A stretch of 64,000 nt of DNA from a bacterium. GTDB taxonomy: Bacteria; Desulfobacterota; Deferrisomatia; Deferrisomatales; BM512. This document shows positions 10,529-18,836 of the stretch, piece after piece. The stretch covers positions 1-64,000 of the forward strand of contig SCTA01000005.1 of NCBI GenBank assembly GCA_004322275.1. The letters run 5' to 3'. Within the stretch, counting starts at the first letter, position 1. Every line of letters begins with the position of its first letter. The translations under genes and the position numbers were made by a program. The notes under the pieces were generated by a model that searched no databases, was not told the origin of the DNA, and was given only the letters and a program-made list of their open reading frames with translations.

Positions 10529-11431
10529 TCAGTTGAATTTTATTTTTATGTCTTTCTCGCTGCACCAGAACCGATGCTCACCCTTCAGGGGTGAGTTTTC
10601 GTTGCCGAAAGGCGCGAGTGAAAACGCGATAAAATCGGATGAGCGGCCATTGAATATTTTCTTCTGCGGGTCCACCGTCACCCAGCCGCCATCGAGGTAG
10701 ACTTCCGCCCAGTTATGAAAATTTTCGGGTTCGACTATAGAGTCTTCTGCGTATACGTAACCCGAAACCACACGCGCCGGAATTTTCAGGGCGCGGCATA
10801 ACGCAACGAAAAGCGTCGCATATTCGGTGCAATCACCCTTCCTGTTCCGAAGCGCGTATAACGCACCCCTGTCCTTTTCGGCATACCCGGAGTAGGCGAT
10901 GGAGGCTGAAACCCATTTGCTCAAAGCCTTTGCGGTTTCAGGCTCGCTTTTAGCGCTTAGTTCCAAAGCGGCTTTTATGATTTCCGGGTTGCCGCTCTCG
11001 ATCATCGGCTCCGACGTCAAAAAAAGATCTTTTTTCGGCAGTTCGGCCGCCCAAGGGGTTTCGTTCAAGGCCATTTCCGCGCGAATCTGAATTATTTTTG
11101 TGCCGAAAGGCGGAATGGAGGGGAAATTGAAATGCAAAACCTGATCGCCAAATTCATCGGCTATAAGGTCGGCAGGCTCGGAGGAGACGACCGTGAGGCA
11201 CTTTTGCGAGGGGGTTTTTCGCACCGGGGCATGGACCCAAAAATCAACGCCCGTAGCGGTTTCGGAGCTTAAGTTCTCAAGGGTAAGCGAATAATGAAGA
11301 TTTCTTCTCATAGGGTAATCGGTGGATATTTTTTCGGGCTCGAAGAGATGATCACGGCACTGCGCCGAAGCGGCCAGCATGCTCACACAAGCAGCGATCA
11401 GGCAAAGCATTCTCACTGGCATGAGCCGCAT
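10529..11431 (-). CDS. Secreted transglutaminase-like cysteine protein
   Basis: This 300-residue protein has an N-terminal signal peptide (about residues 1-25) and an immunoglobulin-like N-terminal half with Ser/Thr-rich strands. The C-terminal half is a transglutaminase-like core. The catalytic triad is visible: Cys201 in the GDCTEYATLF motif, His239 in FHNWAEVYL, and Asp254 in VTVDPQ. The Cys-containing helix is followed by the usual IPARVVSGY strand. Bacterial members act as transglutaminases, proteases or peptide amidases, so the reaction is not settled by sequence. The start overlaps the upstream rhodanese gene by 19 bases, and the giant RHS protein starts only 37 bases after the stop. 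The three genes are therefore almost certainly one transcript. A role in processing or cross-linking the giant surface protein is inference. Confidence 0.88.
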   Translation of the reverse strand: MRLMPVRMLCLIAACVSMLAASAQCRDHLFEPEKISTDYPMRRNLHYSLTLENLSSETATGVDFWVHAPVRKTPSQKCLTVVSSEPADLIADEFGDQVLHFNFPSIPPFGTKIIQIRAEMALNETPWAAELPKKDLFLTSEPMIESGNPEIIKAALELSAKSEPETAKALSKWVSASIAYSGYAEKDRGALYALRNRKGDCTEYATLFVALCRALKIPARVVSGYVYAEDSIVEPENFHNWAEVYLDGGWVTVDPQKKIFNGRSSDFIAFSLAPFGNENSPLKGEHRFWCSEKDIKIKFN

Positions 11432-12297
11432 CCGCTTCTAATGAATGGAGAACCGGAATTTTGTGACGAGATAATGCTTATTTGCTGTGATTCACCGCCT
11501 CCCACGCTCCTTAAGGCATTGTAACTTTTTATTGCCTTGAGCCCTCCTTCGACAGCAAAGACGGAAGCCCTGACTCCACTTTTTTTTACCGCGTTTACGA
11601 CAACCGAAAGTTTTTCCGCATTGTAGGCGCCGTCGCTGTCGAAGACCGTGATTACTACAAATCCATTGTCGGCACGGGCCGATATCGCATCCGGCAAAGC
11701 ATCGGGATTTCCGTGGTCGGCAACTATGGAATCGGGTAATGGACACTTGGCCTCGTTGGCATCCACGCCAACTCCCACGGCAAGCCATCCTTTTTGTGTC
11801 TCATTCAAAAAGTAATCTTTTGAGGAAATAAAAAAACCATTGCCTCCACCCTTGGGTTTTCCTTTCTCCTCGACCACTTTGCCATACCAGGCGGCGGCGC
11901 CTCCCTCAAGGACTCCGGCACCCGGGTACCCTAGGTCCCTAAGTTCTGAACATAAATCCATAAGTTGCGCAAAATCATAACCTTCTCCGATAAGGGCAAA
12001 TTTCTTGCCCTTAAGGAAGGTCTTGGTCTTTACCGAGTAAAGGGGGATGTTCAGGGCATCTGCGATATGCCCTTCCGAGAAATCTCCGGAAGAACGTATA
12101 TCGATAAGTAGCGTGTCGCGCGAAAGCGACTCGGGAAGAATCCGGCAATCAGAGGGAAAAGCGAAAGAAGGTGCGGGCAAATGCACGATAATGCATACGC
12201 CAATCAAAAATAAAACTCTGGTGACGGCATTTAAAAAGGTTGCAACAAGGGAAAGCGCACCCTTTCGAGGACCGCTAAAATCGACCTTGAATATCAT
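11413..12297 (-). CDS. Exported tandem rhodanese-like protein, probably catalytically dead
   Basis: The protein has 294 residues. A hydrophobic segment at ~28-46 ending in SFAF suggests a signal peptide or anchor, preceded by an unusually long N-terminus. Residues ~60-135 fit a rhodanese fold: LIDIRSSGDFSEGHI matches the conserved D-R/E-F-GHI pattern, and the second half LRDLGYPGAGVLEGGAAAW matches the family ending. The active-site loop that normally carries Cys (CxxGxR) reads IGEGYD here, so sulfur transfer is unlikely. Residues ~165-270 look like a second, more degenerate copy. The C-terminus ends in CGSC, a possible metal or redox pair. The start has AGGG a few bases upstream of the ATG. 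It is first in the operon with the transglutaminase-like protein and the RHS protein. Its role is unknown; a scaffolding or binding function is inferred from the lost Cys. Confidence 0.78.
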   Translation of the reverse strand: MIFKVDFSGPRKGALSLVATFLNAVTRVLFLIGVCIIVHLPAPSFAFPSDCRILPESLSRDTLLIDIRSSGDFSEGHIADALNIPLYSVKTKTFLKGKKFALIGEGYDFAQLMDLCSELRDLGYPGAGVLEGGAAAWYGKVVEEKGKPKGGGNGFFISSKDYFLNETQKGWLAVGVGVDANEAKCPLPDSIVADHGNPDALPDAISARADNGFVVITVFDSDGAYNAEKLSVVVNAVKKSGVRASVFAVEGGLKAIKSYNALRSVGGGESQQISIISSQNSGSPFIRSGCGSCQ

Positions 12298-12868
12298 TTT
12301 ACCCTGCCGAATAAAAATTATTCCAAATGCAACTATTTATACAGCATATGGCCCTTTATTTTGGCTTAACCCTTGTTGCCGATAAGGGTGCCGAATCTCT
12401 TTCCATGGTCTGTCTGGATGCGGGCTGAAAACGTTGGCCCACCACCCAAATTACACAGCCAAAATCCACGTTGGCGAAAATGTGAAATAATTCATCACCA
12501 CGAAAGAGAGACAATTATTTTTCATGCTATGATACCGCTCAAAATGGCGCAAGTTGCAAATATAAAAAACATGCTTTCAGACTGCCCCTGTAACCCTCCC
12601 GCAAAATAGTACCGGTCAAGTCAAGTTGTTCCACTCGGTTCTTGGCGTCCTCAAGGGTTGTATCGAAAAATGGAGGGAAAACGTAAGAGGGCGACCTGGA
12701 TTGTAGAGTTCATTGCCGCGCCCCTCAGCCTCTTCGGGCTTCATGATGGTGACAACCGGCTCGCCTTTGTCTCAGGGGCCGCAGACTGCTTTTAGCTCGA
12801 CTCCGGAGCTTTCGCCCCCAGACAAATTGGTCGAAACCGGCGAGGCGAGCGTATCGAGGAACAGGGAG
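12298..12868. other. 571-bp non-coding stretch, partly AT-rich
   Basis: No convincing gene is seen. The part next to 12297 is clearly more AT-rich than the surroundings and must carry the promoter of the rhodanese/transglutaminase/RHS operon; a TATAAAT-like box lies about 45 bases upstream of that ATG. A 6-bp inverted repeat (ACCCTT/AAGGGT, 9-base loop) sits at 12369-12389. The rest is GC-rich and contains only a 41-codon ORF at 12670 without a ribosome binding site. The stretch separates two operons on the same strand, so it should also terminate transcription from 12869, though no classic terminator was found. Confidence 0.5.
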
Positions 12869-14353
12869 TTACCGCATCCCAGTGGAAAGCAAATCCGGAT
12901 TGACGGACATGACGTGGTACATGCCGTTCAGGTTCGCTATCATGTCGCGAAAGAATTCGCGCATCGCCTCTTCCGAGTAATTGTCGTTGCGCAAATCCTG
13001 CGTTTCGCGGCGGAGGGCCAGATCGAGGGATTCATGGGGGGACTTGTAGACGCAGATGCCGCCGAAGACGTTCCAGTGGCGGCTTTTGTCCGCTCCGTCC
13101 TCCTTGTTGCCGGGCAACAGGAAATTGTCGAGGGCGAGCGAGGCAGGCAGCGACTCTTTAGGGATGGATTTTACCCAGGCGAAGGGGATGCGTATCGCCT
13201 CGTCGAGAAGCCCTACCGCCTTCTTCTTATCACCTCCCTCGATGCGAAGCGCTTCCCTGAAGAGCAGGACCATCGGCAGGTTGTGGTTTTCGACCTTCGG
13301 GTCCATGTGCCTTTTGCTCGTCCTGGAAACGGCTCTCAGGTAGCGGGGATCATGCTGGGCGTAGTTTATGAGCGCCCTGAAATCGTCCTCGCTCGCGGTG
13401 CTTTTGTAATACTGCCATTCCGCGCGCTGAAGGTAGTTTTCCAGATTGGCCAGGTCCCTCGGCGGGGGGAGGCCGTTGAAGTCGTAGCCAAGTCCGAGGT
13501 CCGAGGCGAGATAGCCGGAGACCGCCTTCAGAACATCTTCCCAACCGTTCTTCCCCTCCTTGAAACCCGCATACGTCCGCGAGCCGAGAATCTCCCGAAG
13601 ATGGTCTCGAAAAGCCAGGAGTTTCACCGAAAACCCGGGCTGTCCTCGCACGGTGAGGGTCTCGGCGTCTTCCGACAGCTCCATCAACGTCAAAAGAAGC
13701 TCGAATTTTTCTCCCGCCTCGAAGAGTGCTTTAGCTTTCGCGATCTTTCCCGCCGCGTATTCCTTCTCGATGGGCAAAAGGCCCGGTCTGCGCTTTAGCC
13801 AGCCCTGTTCAAACCTTGCGGCCTCGCTGTAAATCGCGGCGTCGAGCGTCCCGGCGTAAGAGCCTGAGCCGGTCTTGGGCGCGGTCCCCGAAAGCCAAAC
13901 GAGGGAGGGGTCGCGGTCGAAAGCATAAGGCAGGGCGAAAAGCGGCCTGATCCGGTATTCATCCGTCGAGACATAGCGGTAGAGTTCTCTCGGGCGGGGA
14001 AAGGGCTCCCTCCTTGAAAGGGCGCTTTCCTCGGCCGCATAGGGGTCTCCGCCGGAGTTTACCAGCGCGCGTATGATCGTCGAATCTTCGACATCGACGA
14101 GACCGTTCTGGTTCATGTCGATGAGACAAGCCGTCTTGTCCGGCGCAAGGGCGAAATTGCTTGAAAATTGATCGAGCAACACCGCGTCTTCGGAGCCCCA
14201 TCGCCCGTCACCGTTCAAGTCGCCCAGCATGACAAGCTCGGAATTTATCCGGACACGGTGTGTGGGTATTGCGTACTTCCAGTAGCCGTATCCGAGAACG
14301 CCCAAAGCGCATAACGCCAACAAGAGCCAGACAACCTTACCCCTTGAAATCAT
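12869..14353 (-). CDS. Membrane-anchored protein with two dockerin/EF-hand calcium loops; function unknown
   Basis: The 494-residue product begins with one hydrophobic segment (residues ~8-23), either a signal anchor or an uncleaved signal. Two dockerin-type calcium loops follow: D45-N47-D49-R51...D56 and D79-N81-N83-L85...D90, each followed by the short helix typical of dockerin or EF-hand repeats. The remaining ~380 residues are mostly helical, rich in Leu, Glu and Arg, and not recognised; they hold no catalytic motif that I can name. The ATG is preceded by a strong AGGGG/CAGGG stretch. It overlaps the upstream sigma-54 activator gene by 17 bases, so translation is coupled. The pairing suggests either that the regulator controls it or that it senses a signal for the regulator; this is inference. 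Confidence 0.7.
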   Translation of the reverse strand: MISRGKVVWLLLALCALGVLGYGYWKYAIPTHRVRINSELVMLGDLNGDGRWGSEDAVLLDQFSSNFALAPDKTACLIDMNQNGLVDVEDSTIIRALVNSGGDPYAAEESALSRREPFPRPRELYRYVSTDEYRIRPLFALPYAFDRDPSLVWLSGTAPKTGSGSYAGTLDAAIYSEAARFEQGWLKRRPGLLPIEKEYAAGKIAKAKALFEAGEKFELLLTLMELSEDAETLTVRGQPGFSVKLLAFRDHLREILGSRTYAGFKEGKNGWEDVLKAVSGYLASDLGLGYDFNGLPPPRDLANLENYLQRAEWQYYKSTASEDDFRALINYAQHDPRYLRAVSRTSKRHMDPKVENHNLPMVLLFREALRIEGGDKKKAVGLLDEAIRIPFAWVKSIPKESLPASLALDNFLLPGNKEDGADKSRHWNVFGGICVYKSPHESLDLALRRETQDLRNDNYSEEAMREFFRDMIANLNGMYHVMSVNPDLLSTGMR

Positions 14354-15833
14354 CCCTGCCCCTCCCCTTGAGGATATGCTTTTTGGCGGTCCTCCGGTCT
14401 ATCCCCGCTCTCCTGGCCACCTCTTCGTATGAGCCGAACCTTTCGTAGAGCATTGCGGTGTAGAGTTCCACCACCTCGTCGGCGGTCAATTTCCCTCCCC
14501 TCAACTTCGCTTCAATCGAACCGGGATAACCTCCTTCGTCTTCCGCGGAAGGCTGGGGCTGGTAGCGGCCGGTGAGGATGATGCGTTTTACGGCCTGTTC
14601 CAGTTCGCGCACGTTGCCCGGCCACCCGTAACTTTCTCCCGCGTCCCGCAGAATGGCGCTCTTTACAAAATCCCTCACCTCCGGCGCGATCTCCCCGGAC
14701 AGCCTCTTGAGTATGCTCTCCAGCAGGAGGTCGAGTTCCCCCGGCTCCTCGCGCAGCCTCTCCCGGAGGGGCGGCAGCGCTATTACGTCGGAGGAGATGC
14801 GGTAGTAGAGGTCTTCCCGGAATTTGCCTTCACGCCTGAGCTTTTGAAGCGGACGGTTGGTCGCGGCGACGACCCTTCCCCGGAAGCTCTTCGGAGAGTG
14901 GCTCCCTACGGGGAAAAAGACCCTGTCCTGCAAAACCTGGAGGAGCTTTATCTGGATTGAAACGCCGATATCGCCGATTTCGTCGATGAAGATCGTGCCG
15001 TGGGGGGCGCACCGGGAGAAAAGGCCCTCGTGGTCGCCGATCGCCCCGGTGAAAGAACCCTTCTTGTGGCCGAAAAGCTCCGACTCGATCAGCCCTTCGG
15101 AGTACTGCGAGAGGTTTATCGAGACGAAATTGCTCGCGAAACTCTCGGTGAAGGAGTTTTTCGACGGATTGTAGGGGATGAACCCCGATTTCCCTATCGC
15201 CGCCGCCGCAGCCCCCTTGCCGGTTCCCGTTTCGCCCACGAGGAGGATAGTGAACTCCTCCATCCTCTCCCAGAAGCGCTCCTCAAACCATCTTATATCG
15301 CAGGTGAACACAACGTTCCAAAGATGCATCCTAAGGTCCGCCATGGCGGGAGAGCTTCCCACGAGGCCGTTCCTGATGAAGTAGAACCCCCTTCTCAGTT
15401 GATAGAAGAAGGCGAAGACCTTGAGCGCCACGGGAGGCGTGAAACCGAAATTTTCTATCTCTTTCAACGCCCTTTCGGCGAAAGGCGCGGGGACCAAAAC
15501 ACTCCCCTTTTTTTCCTGCTCTCTTATGAGGCTGTCAAACTCGGCTATGTACTTGTGGAATAGGTGGAATAGCACTACGTCGCGCAGAATCTCTCCCCGC
15601 CTGCCCTCGTAGCGCCCCGGCTGTGTGCCCCCCTTTGCGCCGAAACCCGCCGCTTTCTCTTCGATTTTCGCCAGGGCCGCCCCAAGGATGGCGCCGGAGG
15701 GTATTTCCGGCGAAGCGCCCCCGATGCGGAGGTCGAGGTCGCCCCTCGCCCTCCCGAAGGGGTTGGCGAAGGCCGCCCTGGAGACATCCTCGAAAAACCC
15801 CCAGTCCTCCGAAGTGATTTTGACGTTTTTCAT
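14337..15833 (-). CDS. Sigma-54-dependent transcriptional activator (NtrC-type AAA+), no receiver domain
   Basis: The protein has 498 residues. Residues 1-~165 form a non-receiver N-terminal domain that I do not recognise. The AAA+ domain covers ~165-420: Walker A GETGTGKG at 200-207, sigma-54 contact loop GSFTGA at 259-264 (the usual Ala is Ser), Walker B IFIDEIGD near 281-288, and the sensor/arginine region ATNRPLQ to LPPLRERL. A Fis-type helix-turn-helix lies at the C-terminus (~455-490, VARRAGIDRRTAKKHI). It drives open-complex formation by sigma-54 RNA polymerase. The gene is divergent from an envelope operon that carries a matching -24/-12 promoter, its likely target. No ribosome binding site precedes the ATG, whereas a strong -35/-10 pair places the transcript start at the ATG itself. 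The next in-frame Met is far inside, so this start is preferred. Confidence 0.93.
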   Translation of the reverse strand: MKNVKITSEDWGFFEDVSRAAFANPFGRARGDLDLRIGGASPEIPSGAILGAALAKIEEKAAGFGAKGGTQPGRYEGRRGEILRDVVLFHLFHKYIAEFDSLIREQEKKGSVLVPAPFAERALKEIENFGFTPPVALKVFAFFYQLRRGFYFIRNGLVGSSPAMADLRMHLWNVVFTCDIRWFEERFWERMEEFTILLVGETGTGKGAAAAAIGKSGFIPYNPSKNSFTESFASNFVSINLSQYSEGLIESELFGHKKGSFTGAIGDHEGLFSRCAPHGTIFIDEIGDIGVSIQIKLLQVLQDRVFFPVGSHSPKSFRGRVVAATNRPLQKLRREGKFREDLYYRISSDVIALPPLRERLREEPGELDLLLESILKRLSGEIAPEVRDFVKSAILRDAGESYGWPGNVRELEQAVKRIILTGRYQPQPSAEDEGGYPGSIEAKLRGGKLTADEVVELYTAMLYERFGSYEEVARRAGIDRRTAKKHILKGRGRDDFKG

Positions 15834-15859
15834 GCGTATAATGTATTACGTGTATGCAT
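15832..15859. promoter_or_regulatory. Imperfect inverted repeat, candidate operator / upstream activating site
   Basis: ATGCGTATA (15832-15840) and TGTATGCAT (15851-15859) pair at 7 of 9 positions. Nested within is TAAT-GT-ATTA. The element covers the start codon, -10 box and spacer of the activator's own promoter, and lies about 120-145 bases upstream of the predicted start of the divergent sigma-54 promoter. That is the usual place for an enhancer-binding site, so one site could both repress the activator and activate the divergent operon. Confidence 0.45.
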
Positions 15860-15869
15860 ATTTTGTCAA
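15834..15869 (-). promoter_or_regulatory. Probable sigma-70 promoter giving a leaderless mRNA for the sigma-54 activator
   Basis: On the minus strand a perfect TTGACA (15869-15864) is separated by 18 bases from TACATT (15845-15840). Six bases further is the A of the start codon at 15833, where transcription would be expected to begin. No Shine-Dalgarno sequence is present. Confidence 0.55.
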
Positions 15870-15951
15870 TTTATTGGCGCCATGACACGCGATATTCCGG
15901 AGCTTTCATTAAAACCCCTTTAAATCCCACGCTATTTGAAATCCCTTCCCC

Positions 15952-15967
15952 CGGCACGCTCCCTGCA
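15952..15967 (+). promoter_or_regulatory. Sigma-54 (-24/-12) promoter of the envelope operon
   Basis: CGGCACG-CTCC-CTGCA matches the consensus TGGCACG-N4-TTGCW at 10 of 12 defined positions. The GG (15953-15954) and GC (15965-15966) dinucleotides have the obligatory 10-base spacing. Transcription should start near 15978, so the upstream in-frame ATG at 15854 cannot be the gene start and the ATG at 16016 is used. Confidence 0.75.
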
Positions 15968-16015
15968 AACACAGTTAACAGCGACACAGGACAACTATCG
16001 GAGGAGACTTCATCG

Positions 16016-17053
16016 ATGCCAGGGAATAAGAAGCTGATCGATATCCACTGCCACACCGGCGGAACCGGCGCGGGCGAAAGCGGATGCTTCATCTCGCACC
16101 GGCTGCGAAAGAGCTATAAATTCCGCGCCTATCTCAGAGCTCTTGGTGCAACCGGACCCGACCTGGAGCGCGAGGGCGACGATTTCTCGGTGAAGCGGCT
16201 GTCCGAAACGCTCTCCCGCTCCGAGAGGGTGGGAAAAGCGGTGCTCCTCGCTCTTGACGGCGTCATGGACGGAGCGGGCAACCTCGACGGAGCAAGGACC
16301 GAAGCCTACGTGCCCAACGAATTCGTCGCCAGATGCGTCCGGGAGAACGAGGGGTTTTTCTTCGGAGCCAGCATAAACCCCCTCCGCCGCGACGCCCTCT
16401 GCCGCCTCCACAAGGCGTCGGAGGAAGGAGCGGTGCTGATAAAATGGCTCCCGAACATCCAGAGGATCGACCCCTCCGACGAGCGCCACATTCCCTTTTA
16501 CCTCGCCATGAAGCGGGTTGGTCTTCCCCTGCTGTCTCACACCGGGACCGAGCGCTCTTTCACCGTCCACGCCGACGAGTTCGGCGACCCGGAGCGCCTG
16601 AGGCTCCCTCTCACCATCGGCCTCACCGTCATCGCGGCGCACTGCGGCGGAAACGGAAAATACCGTGCAGAAAAAAGCCTAAACCGCTTCATTTCCCTCT
16701 GCCGGGAGTTCCCGAACCTTTACGGAGACATATCGGCTTCTACGCAGATCAACGCCCTCGGCAATTTCGGGCGGATCACAAAGGCTGGCGCGCTAAGGGG
16801 CCGGCTCCTCTACGGGACCGACATGCCTCTCGCGAACACCGCCGCCGTAACCCCCTTCGCCTTTCCCTTCCGCCTCTCTCCTCCCCTGATGGTCCGCCTC
16901 TCCAGGATTGAAAACCCCTGGGACCGGGATCTCGCCATAAAGGAGGGGCTCGGCCTCGATCTCTCCACCCTGGCCGACCCTTCCCGCATGCTGCGGCTCC
17001 CGAAGGAGGGCAAGGGGCAAAGGGAGGGAAAAGGCTCTTCCAAAGCCGTTTAA
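16016..17053 (+). CDS. Amidohydrolase-family metal-dependent hydrolase (TIM barrel)
   Basis: The protein has 345 residues from the ATG at 16016, which has a GGAGGAG ribosome site about ten bases upstream and lies downstream of the sigma-54 promoter. Amidohydrolase metal ligands are visible in order: His11 and His13 (DIHCH), Lys143 (LIKWLPN), His175 (LLSHTG), His209 (AAHCGG) and Asp269 (YGTDMP). The fold resembles the amidohydrolase-2 family, which includes decarboxylases and lactonases. No signal peptide is seen, so it is cytoplasmic. The substrate cannot be read from sequence. It is first in a run of plus-strand genes that otherwise concern lipids and the envelope. The C-terminal ~20 residues are Lys/Gly/Glu-rich and probably disordered. 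Confidence 0.85.
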   Translation: MPGNKKLIDIHCHTGGTGAGESGCFISHRLRKSYKFRAYLRALGATGPDLEREGDDFSVKRLSETLSRSERVGKAVLLALDGVMDGAGNLDGARTEAYVPNEFVARCVRENEGFFFGASINPLRRDALCRLHKASEEGAVLIKWLPNIQRIDPSDERHIPFYLAMKRVGLPLLSHTGTERSFTVHADEFGDPERLRLPLTIGLTVIAAHCGGNGKYRAEKSLNRFISLCREFPNLYGDISASTQINALGNFGRITKAGALRGRLLYGTDMPLANTAAVTPFAFPFRLSPPLMVRLSRIENPWDRDLAIKEGLGLDLSTLADPSRMLRLPKEGKGQREGKGSSKAV

Positions 17054-17131
17054 TCCGGCGCAGAATAAATTTCCGCCGATTGGACGAAGACTCATTTCAC
17101 GGCGGTTTTCGTGAGGAAAGGGAGGCGTGCA

Positions 17132-18253
17132 ATGCGCAACTCTAAAAGGATTTTATCGATAAGCGTATCCGCGGGCGCGGGCCACGTCAGGGCGGCGCAA
17201 GCTCTTTGCGCGGCGGGAGAAAAATACTTCGAGGGGGTAGAGACCATACACCTCGACCTCCTCGACCTGGTCCCCTCCCTCTTCAAAAAAAGTTATGGAG
17301 AGGGGTACCTGAAGCTGGTAGAGCGCCACCCCGCCCTCTGGGGTTACTTCTATGAAAAGACCAACCACACGCGGAGCGATTCAAAGCTACGCCGCCTCCA
17401 GTACGCCGTCGAGAGGCTGAACACTAAAAAGCTCGAAAAGCTCATCGAACAACTGAAGCCCGACGCGATCATAGCCACCCATTTCATGCCTGCGCAGCTC
17501 CTTTCAAGGCTCCTCGGGCGCGAAGAACTGAATCTGCCGGTGTGGGTGGCGGTAACCGACTTCGACGTCCACTCCCTCTGGATACAAAAACACATGAGGG
17601 GTTACTTCGCCGCCAACGGCGAGGTCGCCTTCAGGATGGCGGCTATGGGGATCGACCCCTCGGCGGTCAGGGTCACCGGCATTCCTTTAATGCCCGTCTT
17701 CTCGGAGACCCTTTCAAAGGACGAGTGCCGAAAAGAGCTCGGCCTCTCGCCCGGAAAGACCACCTTTCTGATGATGTCGGGCGGGGCGGGCATAGGGGGG
17801 ATAGACGGCCTCGCGAAGAGGGTGCTCGACGTCGAGGGAGATTTTCAGGTCGTCGCGATAGCCGGGAGAAACGAGGTGCTGCACTCCGGCCTCCGGGAAC
17901 TGGCGAAAAGGTATCCCGGCAAGCTCTTTCCTATGGGTTTCACGACCACCATCGAGCGAGTGATGGCGGCCAGCGACATCGCCATAACGAAACCCGGCGG
18001 TCTTACCTCCTCGGAGTGCCTGGCCATGGGGCTGGGGATGATCGTCGTATCGCCGATACCGGGCCAGGAGGAGCGGAACGCCGAATACCTGATGGAAAAC
18101 GGCGCGGCTCTGAAGGCGCATGACGTAGCGGGCCTTGAGTACAGGGTGCGGCTCCTCCTCGGTGATCGTGAGCGGATAACGGCATTGCGGCGAAACGCGC
18201 TTGCGCTCGGAAGGCCGGAGGCAGCAAGGAGCGCCCTGGAGGCGGTCCTTTGA
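17132..18253 (+). CDS. MGDG-synthase / MurG-like glycosyltransferase
   Basis: The protein has 373 residues from the ATG at 17132, preceded by GGGAGG; an in-frame GTG at 17111 would overlap this ribosome site and is rejected. The N-terminal domain opens with a beta strand and the SAGAGHVRAAQAL loop typical of monogalactosyldiacylglycerol synthase and processive diacylglycerol glucosyltransferases. ATHFMPAQLL and VTDFDVHSLW match the acceptor-side motifs. The C-terminal Rossmann half carries the nucleotide-sugar site ITKPGGLTSSECLAMG and PIPGQEERNAEYL. Family members transfer galactose or glucose to diacylglycerol at the inner membrane face, so a glycolipid product is likely. The stop overlaps the next start (TTGA). 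Confidence 0.87.
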   Translation: MRNSKRILSISVSAGAGHVRAAQALCAAGEKYFEGVETIHLDLLDLVPSLFKKSYGEGYLKLVERHPALWGYFYEKTNHTRSDSKLRRLQYAVERLNTKKLEKLIEQLKPDAIIATHFMPAQLLSRLLGREELNLPVWVAVTDFDVHSLWIQKHMRGYFAANGEVAFRMAAMGIDPSAVRVTGIPLMPVFSETLSKDECRKELGLSPGKTTFLMMSGGAGIGGIDGLAKRVLDVEGDFQVVAIAGRNEVLHSGLRELAKRYPGKLFPMGFTTTIERVMAASDIAITKPGGLTSSECLAMGLGMIVVSPIPGQEERNAEYLMENGAALKAHDVAGLEYRVRLLLGDRERITALRRNALALGRPEAARSALEAVL

Positions 18254-18795
18254 AACCCACCAGGAGGAGGGAGGCCGTGCTGCGCGGCCTCCTTCACCTC
18301 TTCTGGGTGCTGACCCTCGCCTTTTTCTTCGCCAAGGCGGAGATTCAGATAGAGGGGGCGAACGGCTGGGCGTCGAACCTCCCCACCTGGCGGGTCGAGG
18401 GCCACGTGCTTCTGGGGCTCTTCTGGGGCGGGCGGACCCTCACCGGCTACCATGCGTGGATATTCTCCTTCATGGCGCTGGTCTTCCACACGCCGCTCAT
18501 TCTTTCCGGAAAATTCGCGCGAAAGCTCTGGTCGCGCTCGCTCGGGAGTCTGATGCTCTTCTGGATCGCCGAGGATTTCATCTGGTTCGCCCTGAACCCC
18601 GCCTACGGAATCGCGAAGCTGGCCCCGCAGTTCGTGCCCTGGCACAAAAACTGGCTTCTCGGCTGGCCCTCGGACTACCTGACTTTTTCCACGCTCGGCG
18701 CGCTCCTCATCCTCTATTCCCTGTGGCCCGCGAAACGGCAGGACGGCGAAAATGCGCGACAACTTGAAGCTGTAAAAAATTACCAAAATAAGTAG
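18250..18795 (+). CDS. Small integral membrane protein, unknown function
   Basis: The 181-residue product has about four hydrophobic segments: residues ~12-30, ~50-65, ~75-95 and ~155-170, plus an amphipathic WIAEDFIWF stretch. The start is TTG, overlapping the stop of the glycosyltransferase (TTGA), with AGGCGG just upstream, which implies translational coupling. No family is recognised. Trp- and His-containing motifs at the membrane face (GYHAW, PWHKNW) could bind a ligand, but nothing catalytic can be named. Because of its coupling it may act on, or move, the glycolipid made by the preceding enzyme; that is inference. Confidence 0.7.
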   Translation: MKPTRRREAVLRGLLHLFWVLTLAFFFAKAEIQIEGANGWASNLPTWRVEGHVLLGLFWGGRTLTGYHAWIFSFMALVFHTPLILSGKFARKLWSRSLGSLMLFWIAEDFIWFALNPAYGIAKLAPQFVPWHKNWLLGWPSDYLTFSTLGALLILYSLWPAKRQDGENARQLEAVKNYQNK

Positions 18796-18836
18796 AATCC
18801 AATGAAATTCAAGCTTGTCCGACAGGATGACCGAAA

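Noticed and set aside
12670-12795. 41-codon plus-strand ORF in the intergenic region
   Set aside because: No ribosome site, no family resemblance, and it stops early; likely chance.
12713-13798. 361-codon plus-strand ORF
   Set aside because: It lies opposite the dockerin-like gene, is Arg/Val-rich in a mirror-frame pattern, and has no recognisable motif or ribosome site.
15854-16015. Upstream extension of the amidohydrolase to an ATG at 15854
   Set aside because: The sigma-54 promoter and its expected transcript start lie downstream of that ATG, and a good ribosome site precedes 16016.
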